Shown here: piece by piece, positions 48,871 through 61,494 of the stretch
How positions within the stretch are numbered: position 1 is the first letter of the stretch
Layout of the letters: each line of letters starts with the position of its first letter
From: Aristolochia californica
Lineage: Eukaryota; Streptophyta; Magnoliopsida; Piperales; Aristolochiaceae
Assembly: GCA_029961685.1 (NCBI GenBank)
Contig: JARWKL010000002.1
Location: forward strand, 19,374,908-19,438,907
Direction of reading: 5' to 3'
Length of the DNA: 64,000 nt
Program-made: the position numbers and the translations under genes
Notes under the pieces: generated by a model
Database searches by the model: none
Seen by the model: only the letters and a program-made list of their open reading frames with translations
What the model was told of the DNA's origin: nothing

Positions 48871-51150
48871 TTTGTTATCCATTTTGGAAATTTCCAGTAG
48901 TACAACCCCCAATAGCTTGGTGGAATTTTATAAGAAAGAGATTTCTAAATGATCCTAACATGCTTTTTGCCTATTTACAATAAGCGGACCTAACAATCAT
49001 AGATCAACGTAAATGTTTTGATTGATTAATGTTCTGTAACAGCTATAATTTTTTTAAAAAAAGATTTATGGTTTGGGAGTCAACACTCAGTAAAATCCGC
49101 CAAGAATCCCCCCACCCCCCCCCCCCCCCCCCCCCCCCCCTCCACCTTTTCAAATGATTGCAAAAACTAATATATAAAAAACTAAAAGAGTTTACAATCC
49201 TTAAAAATCATAGATACTTTTAGGAATTATCTCTCTTAGCATTTGTCCATTTCCATTTTGGATGTTCAATTTTTTTCAAATCCGAACTTGAGTTTTGACT
49301 CTCCTATTTTTCTCGTAAACAAAAATATAAGGCTAATAGATCACAAAAAATGAAAAATTTAGAGTTTATGTATTAAAAAATTGAAAACTATATTAAAGAA
49401 AATTATTTCGCTCTCCCTTTTTTCTCGTGAACAAAAAGATATGGCAAATATATTTAAAGAAAATAAAAATTTGAGAGTTTATGTATGCAAAAAATTGAAA
49501 ATTATAATAAATGTAAGTGAAGAAACTTATTTCAAGCACTAAAAATGAACACCAAAATTTTGTTATCCATGTTTGGGCAATTCCAGTTTTACAACTCTTA
49601 ATAGTTTGGTGGAATTTTATAAGAACGATATTTCTAATTGATCCTAACTTGTTTTAAATATGGATATGCATTCTTGAAACATGTTGATGATGCAAATGAC
49701 ACATTGATAAAAAAATTTCAAGGAGAAGAAAAAAATAAATTCTCATGTAAATGTGCGGTGGGATATTTACTAGAGCCAAACACCCCATTTTTTTCCTATT
49801 TACAAAATGCGGACTTAACAAACATTGATCAACGTAAAATTTTTTATCGATTAATGATGTGTAACGGCAATAATTTTTGTTAGAAATGACTTCTGGTTTG
49901 GGAGTCAACACTCAGTTAAAAATGCATCGCCTCCCTTTTCTGATGAATGCAAAACCTAATATATAAATAACCAAAAAAGTTTATAATCCTTAAAAATCAC
50001 AAATAGTTTTTGGAATTATTTCTCTCAACATTTTTGCATTTCCATTTTGGATGTTCAACATTTTTTCAAATCCAAACTTGAGTTTTCACTCTTCCATTTT
50101 TCTCGTAAACAAAAAGATAAGGCAAAGAGATCACAACAAAATGAAAATTTTAGAGTTTATGTATGTAAAAAAAATGAAAACTATAATAAATGTATATGAA
50201 GAAAATTATTTCACACACTAAAAATGAACACCAAAGTTTTGTTATCCGTGTTTGGTAAATTCCACTTGTACAACCTCTAATAGCTTGATGGAATTTTATA
50301 AGAAAGTGATATATAATTGATCCTAACATGTTTTAAATATGGATATGCCTGCCAAAAACATGTTGAATAAGCAAATGACTTAATGATTAAAAAATTTCGA
50401 GTAGAAAAAAATAAATTCTCAAGTTAACGTCCAATGGGATATTTACCAGAGCCAAACAACCCAGTTTTTGCCTATTTACAAAAAGCGGACGAAACAATCA
50501 TAGATCATCGTAAATGTTTTGATCAATTAATGATGTGCAATGCCTATAATTTTTTTTAGAAATGATTTATGGTTTGGGTGTCAACACGCAGTTAAAAATG
50601 CCTCACCCTACTTTTCTGATAATTGCAAAATGTAATATATAAATAACCGAGAGAGTTCACAATCCTTAATATTCACAGATACATTTTCGAATTATCTCTC
50701 TCAACTTTTAAGCGTTTCCATTTTGGAAGGTCAATTTTTTTTCTAATCCAAACTTGAGTTTTCAATCTTCCATTTTTTCTCGTAAACAAAAAGATTAGGC
50801 AAATAGATCACAACAGAATGAAAATTTTAGAGTTTATGGATGCAAAAAATTGAAAATTATAATAAATTTAAGCAAATAGATCACACACTAAAAATGAACA
50901 CCAAAGTTTTGTTATCCGTGTTTGGGAAATTCCACTAGTACAACCTCTAATAGCTCAGAGGAATTTTATAACACAGAGATTTCGAATTGATCCTAATATG
51001 TTTTAAATACAGATATTCATGCCTGAACCATGTTGAAGATGCAAATGACCTAATGATCCAAAAATTTCAACGAGTAGAAAAAAGTAAATTCTCAAGTTAA
51101 CGTGCGGTGGGATATTTACCAGAGCCAAACAACCCACTTTTTGCCTATTT
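48871..51150 (+). repeat. Rearranged satellite segment before the higher-order array
   Basis: Contains a deletion junction at about 48963 (TAACATG joined to CTTTTTGCC), a poly-C tract, and a partial tandem duplication near 49412 (GAAAATTATTTC joined to GCTCTCCCTTTTTTCTCG), so 49244 to 50033 is about 789 bp. Two further ordinary monomers follow (50033, 50709). No gene is present. Confidence 0.85.
49115..49140 (+). repeat. Poly(C) tract, 26 bases
   Basis: At the fixed C site, preceded by AATCCCCCCA and followed by TCCACCTTTTC. Confidence 0.9.
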
Positions 51151-51381
51151 ATAAAAATCGGACCTAACAATCATAGATCATCGTAAATGTTTTCATCGAT
51201 TAATGATGTGGAATGGCTATAATTTTTGTAGAAATGACTTATGGTTTGGGAGTCAACACACAGTTAAAAATTCCTCGCCCCCCCTTTTCCAATGATTGCA
51301 AAACCTAAGATATAAAAACCCAAAAGAGTTTACTGTCCTTAAAAATCACAGATACTTTTATCAATTAGCTCTCTCACGATT

Positions 51382-53405
51382 TGTGCATTTCCAAACTTGA
51401 GATTTCACTCTCTCATTTTCTCGTAAACAAAAAGATAAGGCAAATAGATCGCAATACAATGAAAAATTTACAGTTTATGTATGCAAAAAATTGAAAACTA
51501 TAATAAATGCTAGTGAAAAATTTATTACACGCACTAAAAATGAACACCAAAGGTATGTTATCCGTTTCTGGGAGATTCCACAAGTACAACCCCCAATTTC
51601 TTGGTGGAGTTTTATAACAAAGAGACTTCTAATTGATCCTAACATGTTTTTAATATGGATATGCATGCCTGAAAGATGTTAAGATGCAAATGACCTAATG
51701 ATCCAAAATTTTCAAGGAGTAGAAAAAATTAAATTCTCAAGTTCACGTGCGGTGGGATATTAACCAGAGCCAAACAATCCACTTTTGGCCTATTTACAAA
51801 AATCAGACCTAACAATCATAGATCGTTGTAAATGTTTTGGTCGATTTATGATGTGTACCAGCTATAATTTTTGTTAGAATTGACTTATGGCTTGGGAGTC
51901 AACACTCAGTTAAAAATGCCTCGCCTCCCCTTTTCCGATGATTGCAAAACCTAATATATAAAAAACCAAAAGAGTTTACAATCCTTCAAAATAACAGATA
52001 CATTTTTGAATTATCTCTCTCCGCATTTGTGCTTTTCCATTTTGGATGTTCAATTTTTTTTCAAATCCAAATTTGAGTTTTCAGTCTCCCATTTTTGTCG
52101 TAAAAAAAAAGATTAGGCTAATAGATCACAAAAAAAAATGAAAATTTTAGAGTTTATGTATGCAAAAAATAAAAAAATATAATAAATGTATGTGGAGAAA
52201 ATTATTTCACGCAGTAAAAACTAACACAAAAGTTTAGTTATCCAAGTTTGTGAAATTCCACTAGTATAATCCCTAATAGCTTGGTGGAATTTTACAACAA
52301 AGAGAATTCTAATTGATCGTAACATATTTTAAATATGGATATGCATGCCTGAAACATGTTGAAGATTCAAATGACCTAATGATCCAAAAATTTCAAGGAG
52401 AAGAAAAAACTAAATTTTCAAGTTAACGTGTGGTGGGATATTTACTAGACCCAAACCGCCCACTTTTTGCCAACTTTTTGCCTATTTACAAAAAGCAGAC
52501 CTAACAATCATAGATTATCATAAATGTTTTGATTGGTTAAAGATGTGTAACGGCTATAATTTTTGTTAGAAATGACTTATGGTTTGGGAGTCAATACTCA
52601 GATAAAAATGTTACCCCAACTCGATCACCTTTTCTAATTGATGTAAAATCTAATAAATAAAAAACTAAAAGAGTTTACAATCCTTTAAAATCATTGCTAC
52701 TTTTTGGAATTATCTCTCTTAGCATTTGTGCATTTTAATTTTGGATGTTCAATTTGTTTTAAAATCCAAACTTTAGTTTATACTCTCCCTTTTTTTTCTC
52801 GTAAACAACAAGATAAGGCAAATAGATCACAATACAATGAAAATTTTAGAGTTTATGTATGCAAAAAATTGAAAACCTATAATAAATATAAGAGAAGAAA
52901 ATTATTTCATGTACTAAAAATGAACACCAAAGTTATGTTATCCGTGTTTGGGAGATTCCACAAGTACTACCCCTAATAGCTTGGTGGAATTTTATAACTA
53001 AGAGATTTCTAATTGAACCTAACATGTTTTAAATATGGATTTGGTTGCCTAAAGCATATTAAAGATTGAAATGACCTAATGATCCAAAATTTTCAACAAG
53101 TAGAAAAAATTAAATTCTCGTTAATGTGCGGTGGGATTTTTGCTAGAGCCAAACAACCCATTTTTGCCTATTTATAAAAATCGGACCTAACAATCATAGA
53201 TCATCGTAAATGTTTTGATCGATTAATGATGTGTAACGGCTATAATTTTTGCTAGAAATGACTTATGGTTTGGGAGTCAACACACAGTTAAAAATTCCTC
53301 GCCCCCCCTTTTCCAATGATTGCAAAACCTAATATATAAAAACCCAAAAGAGTTTACTATCCTTAAAAATCACAGATACTTTTATCAATTAGCTCTCTCA
53401 CGATT
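51382..53405 (+). repeat. Higher-order unit 1
   Basis: A at 51382, B at about 52027, C at about 52726. Private variants such as GTAAACAACAAGATAAGG and CCTTTAAAATCA in C are shared with unit 3, not unit 2. In B, inverted-repeat dyad 1 is perfect (52253-52261 and 52284-52292, 22-nt spacer). Confidence 0.93.
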
Positions 53406-55427
53406 TGTGCATTTCCAAACTTGAGATTTCACTCTCTCATTTTCTCGTAAACAAAAAGATAAGGCAAATAGATCGCAATACAATGAAAAATTTACAGTTT
53501 ATGTATGCAAAAAATTGAAAACTATAATAAATGCTAGTGAAAAATTTATTACACGCACTAAAAACGAACACCAAAGGTATGTTATCCGTGTCTGGGAGAT
53601 TCCACAAGTACAACCCCCAATTTCTTGGTGGAGTTTTATAACAAAGAGATTTCTAATTGATCCTAACATGTTTTTAATATGGATATGCATGCCTGAAAGA
53701 TGTTAAGATGCAAATGACCTAATGATCCAAAAATTTCAAGGAGTAGAAAAAATTAAATTCTCAAGTTCACGTGTGGTGGGATATTAACCAGAGCCAAACA
53801 ACCCACTTTTGGCCTATTTACAAAAATCAGACCTAACAATCATAGATCGTTGTAAATGTTTTGGTCAATTTATGATGTGTACCAGCTATAATTTTTGTTA
53901 GACTTGACTTATGGTTTGGGAGTCAACACTCAGTTAAAAATGCCTCGCTTCCCCTTTTCCGATGATTGCAAAACGTAATAAATAAAAAACCAAAAGAGTT
54001 TACAATCCTTAAAAATAACAGATACATTTTTGAATTATCTCTCTCAGCATTTGTGCTTTTCAATTTTGGATGTTCAATTTTTTTTCAAATCCAAATTTGA
54101 GTTTTCAGTCTCCCATTTTTGTCGTAAAAAAAAAGATAAGGCTAATAGATCACAAAAAAATGAAAATTTTAGGGTTTATGTATGCAAAAAATTAAAAAAT
54201 ATAATAAATTTTTGTGGAGAAAATTATTTCACGCAGTAAAAATTAACTCAAAAGTTTAGTTATCCAAGTTTGTGAAATTCCACTACTATAATCCCTTATA
54301 GCTTGGTGGAATTTTACAACAAAGAGAATTCTAATTGATCGTAACATATTTTAAATATGGTTATGCATGCCTGAAACATGTTGAAGATTCAAATGACCTA
54401 ATGATCCAAAAATTTTAAGGAGAAGAAAAAACTAAATTTTCAAGTTAACGTGTGGTGGGATATTTACTAGACCCAAACCGCCCACTTTTTGCCAACTTTT
54501 TGCCTATTTACAAAAAGCAGACCTAACAATCATAGATTATCATAAATGTTTTGATTGATTAAAGATGTGTAACGGCTATAATTTTTGTTAGAAATGACTT
54601 ATGGTTTGGGAGTCAATACTCAGATAAAAATGTTACCCCAACTCGGTCACCTTTTCTAATTGATGCAAAATCTAACAAATAAAAAACTAAAAGAGTTTAC
54701 AATCCTTAAAAATCACTGCTACTTTTTGGAATTATCTCTCTTAGCATTTGTGCATTTTAATTTTGGATGTTCAATTTGTTTTAAAATCCAAACTTTAGTT
54801 TATACTCTCCCTTTTTTTTCTCGTGAACAAAAAGATAAGGCAAATAGATCACAATACAATGAAAATTTTAGAGTTTATGTATGCAAAAAATTGAAAACCT
54901 ATAATAAATATAAGAGAAGAAAATTATTTCATGTACTAAAAATGAACACCAAAGTTATGTTATCCGTGTTTGGGAGATTCCACAAGTACTACCCCTAATA
55001 GCTTGGTGGAATTTTATAACTAAGAGATTTCTAATTGAACCTAACATGTTTTAAATATGGATTTGGTTGCCTAAAGCATATTAAAGATGCAAATGACCTA
55101 ATGATCCAAAATTTTCAACAAGTAGAAAAAATTAAATTCTCGTTAATGTGCGGTGGGATATTTGCCAGAGCCAAACAACCCATTTTTGCCTATTTATAAA
55201 AATCGGACCTAACAATCATAGATCATCGTAAATGTTTTGATCGATTAATGATGTGTAACGGCTATAATTTTTGTTAGAAATGACTTATGGTTTGGGAGTC
55301 AACACACAGTTAAAAATTCCTCGCCCCCCCTTTTCCAATGATTGCAAAACCTAATATATAAAAACCCAAAAGAGTTTACTATCCTTAAAAATCACAGATA
55401 CTTTTATCAATTAGCTCTCTCACGATT
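53406..55427 (+). repeat. Higher-order unit 2
   Basis: Shares with unit 6, and not with its neighbours, AAAACGTAATAAATAAAAAACC at the A/B border, TGCTTTTCAATTTTGG, CTACTATAATCCCTTATAGC and AATTTTTGTGGAG in B. Confidence 0.93.
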
Positions 55428-57451
55428 TGTGCATTTCCAAACTTGGGATTTCACTCTCTCATTTTCTCGTAAACAAAAAGATAAGGCAAATAGATCGCAA
55501 TACAATGAAAAATTTACAGTTTATGTATGCAAAAAATTGAAAACTATAATAAATGCTAGTGAAAATTTTATTACACGCACTAAAAATGAACACCAAAGGT
55601 ATGTTATCCGTGTCTGGGAGATTCCACAAGTACAACCCCCAATTTCTTGGTGGAGTTTTATAACAAAGAGACTTCTAATTGATCCTAACATGTTTTTAAT
55701 ATGGATATGCATGCCTGAAAGATGTTAAGATGCAAATGACCTAATGATCCAAAAATTTCAAGGAGTAGAAAAAATTAAATTCTCAAGTTCACGTGCGGTG
55801 GGATATTAACCAGAGCCAAACAACCCACTTTTGGCCTATTTACAAAAATCAGACCTAACAATCATAGATCGTTGTAAATGTTTTGGTCGATTTATGATGT
55901 GAACCAGCTATAATTTTTGTTAGAATTGACTTATGGTTTGGGAGTCAACACTCAGTTAAAAATGCCGCGCCTCCCCTTTTCCGATGATTGCAAAACCTAA
56001 TATATAAAAAACCAAAAGAGTTTACAATCCTTAAAAATAATAGATACATTTTTGAATTATCTCTCTCAGCATTTGTGCTTTTCCATTTTGGATGTTCAAT
56101 TTTTTTTCAAATCCAAATTTGAGTTTTCAGTCTCCCATTTTTGTCGTAAAAAAAAAAGATTAGGCTAATAGATCACAAAAAAAATGAAAATTTTAGAGTT
56201 TATGTATGCAAAAAATAAAAAAATATAATAAATGTATGTGGAGAAAATTATTTCACGCAGTAAAAACTAACACAAAAGTTTAGTTATCCAAGTTTGTGAA
56301 ATTCCACTAGTATAATCCCTAATAGCTTGGTGGAATTTTACAACAAAGAGAATTCTAATTGATCGTAAAATATTTTAAATATGGATATGCATGCCTGAAA
56401 CATGTTGAAGATTCAAATGACCTAATGATCCAAAAATTTCAAGGAGAAGAAAAAACTAAATTTTCAAGTTAACGTGTGGTGGGATATTTACTAGACCCAA
56501 ACCGCCCACTTTTTGCCAACTTTTTGCCTATTTACAAAAAACAGACCTAACAATCATAGATTATCATAAATGTTTTGATTGATTAAAGATGTGTAACGGC
56601 TATAATTTTTGTTAGAAATGACTTATGGTTTGGGAGTCAATACTCAGATAAAAATGTTACCCCAACTCGGTCACCTTTTCTAATTGATGCAAAATCTAAT
56701 AAATAAAAAACTAAAAGAGTTTACAATCCTTTAAAATCACTGCTACTTTTTGGAATTATCTCTCTTAGCATTTGTGCATTTTAATTTTGGATGTTCAATT
56801 TGTTTTAAAATCCAAACTTTAGTTTATACTCTCCCTTTTTTTTCTCGTAAACAACAAGATAAGGCAAATAGATCACAATACAATGAAAATTTTAGAGTTT
56901 ATGTATGCAAAAAATTGAAAACCTATAATAAATATAAGAGAAGAAAATTATTTCATGTACTAAAAATGAACACCAAAGTTATGTTATCCGTGTTTGGGAG
57001 ATTCCACAAGTACTACCCCTAATAGCTTGGTGGAATTTTATAACTAAGAGATTTCTAATTGAACCTAACATGTTTTAAATATGGATTTGGTTGCCTAAAG
57101 CATATTAAAGATGCAAATGACCTAATGATCCAAAATTTTCAACAAGTAGAAAAAATTAAATTCTCGTTAATGTGCGGTGGGATTTTTGCTAGAGCCAAAC
57201 AACCCATTTTTGCCTATTTATAAAAATCGGACCTAACAATCATAGATCATCGTAAATGTTTTCATCGATTAATGATGTGTAACGGCTATAATTTTTTTTA
57301 GAAATGACTTATGGTTTGGGAGTCAACGCACAGTTAAAAATTCCTCGCCCCCCCTTTTCCAATGATTGCAAAACCTAATATATAAAAACCCAAAAGAGTT
57401 TACTATCCTTAAAAATCACAGATACTTTTATCAATTAGCTCTCTCACGATT
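55428..57451 (+). repeat. Higher-order unit 3
   Basis: Shares the C variants of unit 1 (AACAAGATAAGG). Its C monomer end (TTTTCATCGATT, CAACGCACAG) matches the end of unit 4. In A the frame stays open from the T/A-rich start for 128 codons, a chance consequence of the 30-bp deletion and a one-base change. Confidence 0.93.
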
Positions 57452-59472
57452 TGTGCATTTCCAAACTTGAGATTTCACTCTCTCATTTTCTCGTAAACAA
57501 AAAGATAAGGCAAATAGATCGCAATACAATGAAAAATTTACAGTTTATGTATGCAAAAAATTGAAAACTATAATAAATGCTAGTGAAAATTTTATTACAC
57601 GCACTAAAAATGAACACCAAAGGTATGTTATTCGTTTCTGGGAAATTCCACAAGTACAACCCCCAATTTCTTGGTGGAGTTGTATAACAAAGAGACTTCT
57701 AATTGATCCTAACATGTTTTTAATATGGATATGCATGCCTGAAAGATGTTACGATGCAAATGACCTAATGATCCAAAAATTTCAAGGAGTAGAAAAAATT
57801 AAATTCTCAAGTTCACGTGCGGTGGGATATTAACCAGAGCCAAACAACCCACTTTTGGCCTATTTAAAAAAATCAGACCTAACAATCATAGATCGTTGTA
57901 AATGTTTTGGTCGATTTATGATGAGTACCAGCTATAATTTTTGTTAGAATTGACTTATGGTTTGGGAGTCAACACTCAGTTAAAAATGCCTCGCCTCCCC
58001 TTTTCCGATGATTGCAAAACCTAATATATAAAAAACCAAAAGAGTTTACAATCCTTAAAAATAACAGATACATTTTTGAATTATCTCTCTCAGCATTTGT
58101 GCTTTTCCATTTTGGATGTTCAATTTTTTTTCAAATCCAAATTTGAGTTTTCAGTCCCCCATTTTTGTCCTAAAAAAAAGATTAGGCTAATAGATCACAG
58201 AAAAAATGAAAATTTTAGAGTTTATGTATGCAAAAAATAAAAAAATATAATAAATGTATGTGGAGAAAATTATTTCACGCAGTAAAAATTAACACAAAAG
58301 TTTAGTTATCCAAGTTTGTGAAATTCAACTAGTATAATCCCTAATAGCTTGGTGGAATTTTACAACAAAGAGAATTCTAATTGATCGTAACATATTTTAA
58401 ATATGGTTATGCATGCCTGAAACATGTTGAAGATTCAAATGACCTAATGATCCAAAAATTTCAAGGAGAAGAAAAAACTAAATTTTCAAGTTAACGTGTG
58501 GTGGGATATTACTAGTACCAAACAACCCACTTTTTGCCAACTTTTTGCCTATTTACAAAAAGCAGACCTAACAATCATAGATTATCATAAATGTTTTGAT
58601 TGATTAAAGATATGTAACGGCTATAATTTTTGTTAGAAATGACTTATGCTTTGGGAGTCAATACTCAGATAAAAATGTTACCCCAACTCGGTCACCTTTT
58701 CTAATTGATGCAAAATCTAATATATAAAAAACTAAAAGAGTTTACAATCCTTAAAAATCACTGATAATTTTTGGAATTATCTCTCTTAGCATTTGTGCAT
58801 TTTAATTTTGGATGTTCAATTTGTTTTAAAATCCAACCTTTAGTTTATACTCTCCCTTTTCTTTCTCGTGAACAAAAAGATAAGGCAAATAGATCACAAT
58901 ACAATGAAAATTTTAGAGTTTATGTATGCAAAAAATTGAAAACCTATAATAAATATAAGAGAAGAAAATTATTTCATGTACTAAAAATGAACACCAAAGT
59001 TATGTTATCCGTGTTTGGGAGATTCCACAAGTACTACCCCTAATAGCTTGGTGGAATTTTATAACTAAGAGATTTCTAATTGAACCTAACATGTTTTAAA
59101 TATGGATTTGGTTGCCTAAAGCATATTAAAGATGCAAATGACCTAATGATCCAAAATTTTCAACAAGTAGAAAAAATTAAATTCTCGTTAATGTGCGGTG
59201 GGATTTTTGCTAGAGCCAAACAACCCATTTTTGCCTATTTATAAAAATCGGACCTAACAATCATAGATCATCGTAAATGTTTTCATCGATTAATGATGTG
59301 TAACGGCTATAATTTTTTTTAGAAATGACTTATGGTTTGGGAGTCAACGCACAGTTAAAAATTCCTCGCCCCCCCTTTTCCAATGATTGCAAAACCTAAT
59401 ATATAAAAACCCAAAAGAGTTTACTATCCTTAAAAATCACAGATACTTTTATCAATTAGCTCTCTCACGATT
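57452..59472 (+). repeat. Higher-order unit 4
   Basis: Nearly identical to unit 5: both have GATGTTACGATGC, TATTTAAAAAAATCAG, GATGAGTACCAGC, CAGTCCCCCATTTTTGTCC, ATATTACTAGTACC and TTATGCTTTGGG. This is the clearest recent duplication in the array. Confidence 0.93.
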
Positions 59473-61494
59473 TGTGCATTTCCAAACTTGAGATTTCACT
59501 CTCTCATTTTCTCGTAAACAAAAAGATAAGGCAAATAGATCGCAATACAATGAAAAATTTACAGTTTATGTATGCAAAAAATTGAAAACTATAATAAATG
59601 CTAGTGAAAATTTTATTACACGCACTAAAAATGAACACCAAAGGTATGTTATTCGTTTCTGGGAAATTCCACAAGTACAACCCCCAATTTCTTGCTGGAG
59701 TTGTATAACAAAGAGACTTCTAATTGATCCTAACATGTTTTTAATATGGATATGCATGCCTGAAAGATGTTACGATGCAAATGACCTAATGATCCAAAAA
59801 TTTCAAGGAGTAGAAAAAATTAAATTCTCAAGTTCACGTGCGGTGGGATATTAACCAGAGCCAAACAACCCACTTTTGGCCTATTTAAAAAAATCAGACC
59901 TAACAATCATAGATCGTTGTAAATGTTTTGGTCGATTTATGATGAGTACCAGCTATAATTTTTGTTAGAATTGACTTATGGTTTGGGAGTCAACACTCAG
60001 TTAAAAATGCCTCGCCTCCCCTTTTCCGATGATTGCAAAACCTAATATATAAAAAACCAAAAGAGTTTACAATCCTTAAAAATAACAGATACATTTTTGA
60101 ATTATCTCTCTCAGCATTTGTGCTTTTCCATTTTGGATGTTCAATTTTTTTTCAAATCCAAATTTGAGTTTTCAGTCCCCCATTTTTGTCCCAAAAAAAA
60201 GATTAGGCAAATAGATCACAAAAAAAATGAAAATTTTAGAGTTTATGTATGCAAAAAATAAAAAAATATAATAAATGTATGTGGAGAAAATTATTTCACG
60301 CAGTAAAAATTAACACAAAAGTTTAGTTATCCAAGTTTGTGAAATTCCACTAGTATAATCCCTAATAGCTTGGTGGAATTTTACAACAAAGAGAATTCTA
60401 ATTGATCGTAACATATTTTAAATATGGTTATGCATGCCTGAAACATGTTGAAGATTCAAATGACCTAATGATCCAAAAATTTCAAGGAGAAGAAAAAACT
60501 AAATTTTCAAGTTAACGTGTGGTGGGATATTACTAGTACCAAACAACCCACTTTTTGCCAACTTTTTGCCTATTTACAAAAAGCAGACCTAACAATCATA
60601 GATTATCATAAATGTTTTGATTGATTAAAGATATGTAACGGCTATAATTTTTGTTAGAAATGACTTATGCTTTGGGAGTCAATACTCAGATAAAAATGTT
60701 ACCCCAACTCGGTCACCTTTTCTAATTGATGCAAAATCTAATATATAAAAAACTAAAAGAGTTTACAATCCTTAAAAATCACTGATAATTTTTGGAATTA
60801 TCTCTCTTAGCATTTGTGCATTTTAATTTTGGATGTTCAATTTGTTTTAAAATCCAACCTTTAGTTTATACTCTCCCTTTTCTTTCTCGTGAACAAAAAG
60901 ATAAGGCAAATAGATCACAATACAATGAAAATTTTAGAGTTTATGTATGCAAAAAATTGAAAACCTATAATAAATATAAGAGAAGAAAATTATTTCATGT
61001 ACTAAAAATGAACACCAAAGTTATGTTATCCGTGTTTGGGAGATTCCACAAGTACTACCCCTAATAGCTTGGTGGAATTTTATAACTATGAGATTTCTAA
61101 TTGAACCTAACATGTTTTAAATATGGATTTGGTTGCCTAAAGCATATTAAAGATGCAAATGACCTAATGATCCAAAATTTTCAAAAAGTAGAAAAAATTA
61201 AATTCTCGTTAATGTGCGGTGGGATATTTACCAGAGCCAAACAACCCATTTTTGCCTATTTATAAAAATCGGACCTAACATTCATAGATCATCGTAAATG
61301 TTTTGATCGATTAATGATGTGTAACGGCTATAATTTTTGTTAGAAATGACTTATGGTTTGGGAGTCAACACACAATTAAAAATTCCTCGCGCCCCCCTTT
61401 TCCAATGATTGCAAAACCTAATATATAAAAACCCAAAAGAGTTTACTATCCTTAAAAATCACAGATACTTTTATCAATTAGCTCTCTCACGATT
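59473..61494 (+). repeat. Higher-order unit 5
   Basis: Near-duplicate of unit 4; it differs at a few positions, for example TTGCTGGAG versus TTGGTGGAG in A and GGCAAATAG versus GGCTAATAG in B. The end of its C monomer (AAAAAGTAG, ATTTACCAGAGCC) departs from unit 4. Confidence 0.93.

Noticed and set aside
14261..51150. A third transposable element hidden in the diverged satellite
   Set aside because: All irregular stretches could be explained as poly-C expansion or joins between monomer positions; no foreign sequence with terminal repeats was seen.
55342..55728. A 128-residue frame in higher-order unit 3
   Set aside because: It is open only because of the A-monomer 30-bp deletion and a single base difference; sister units have a stop. 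Composition is that of the satellite.
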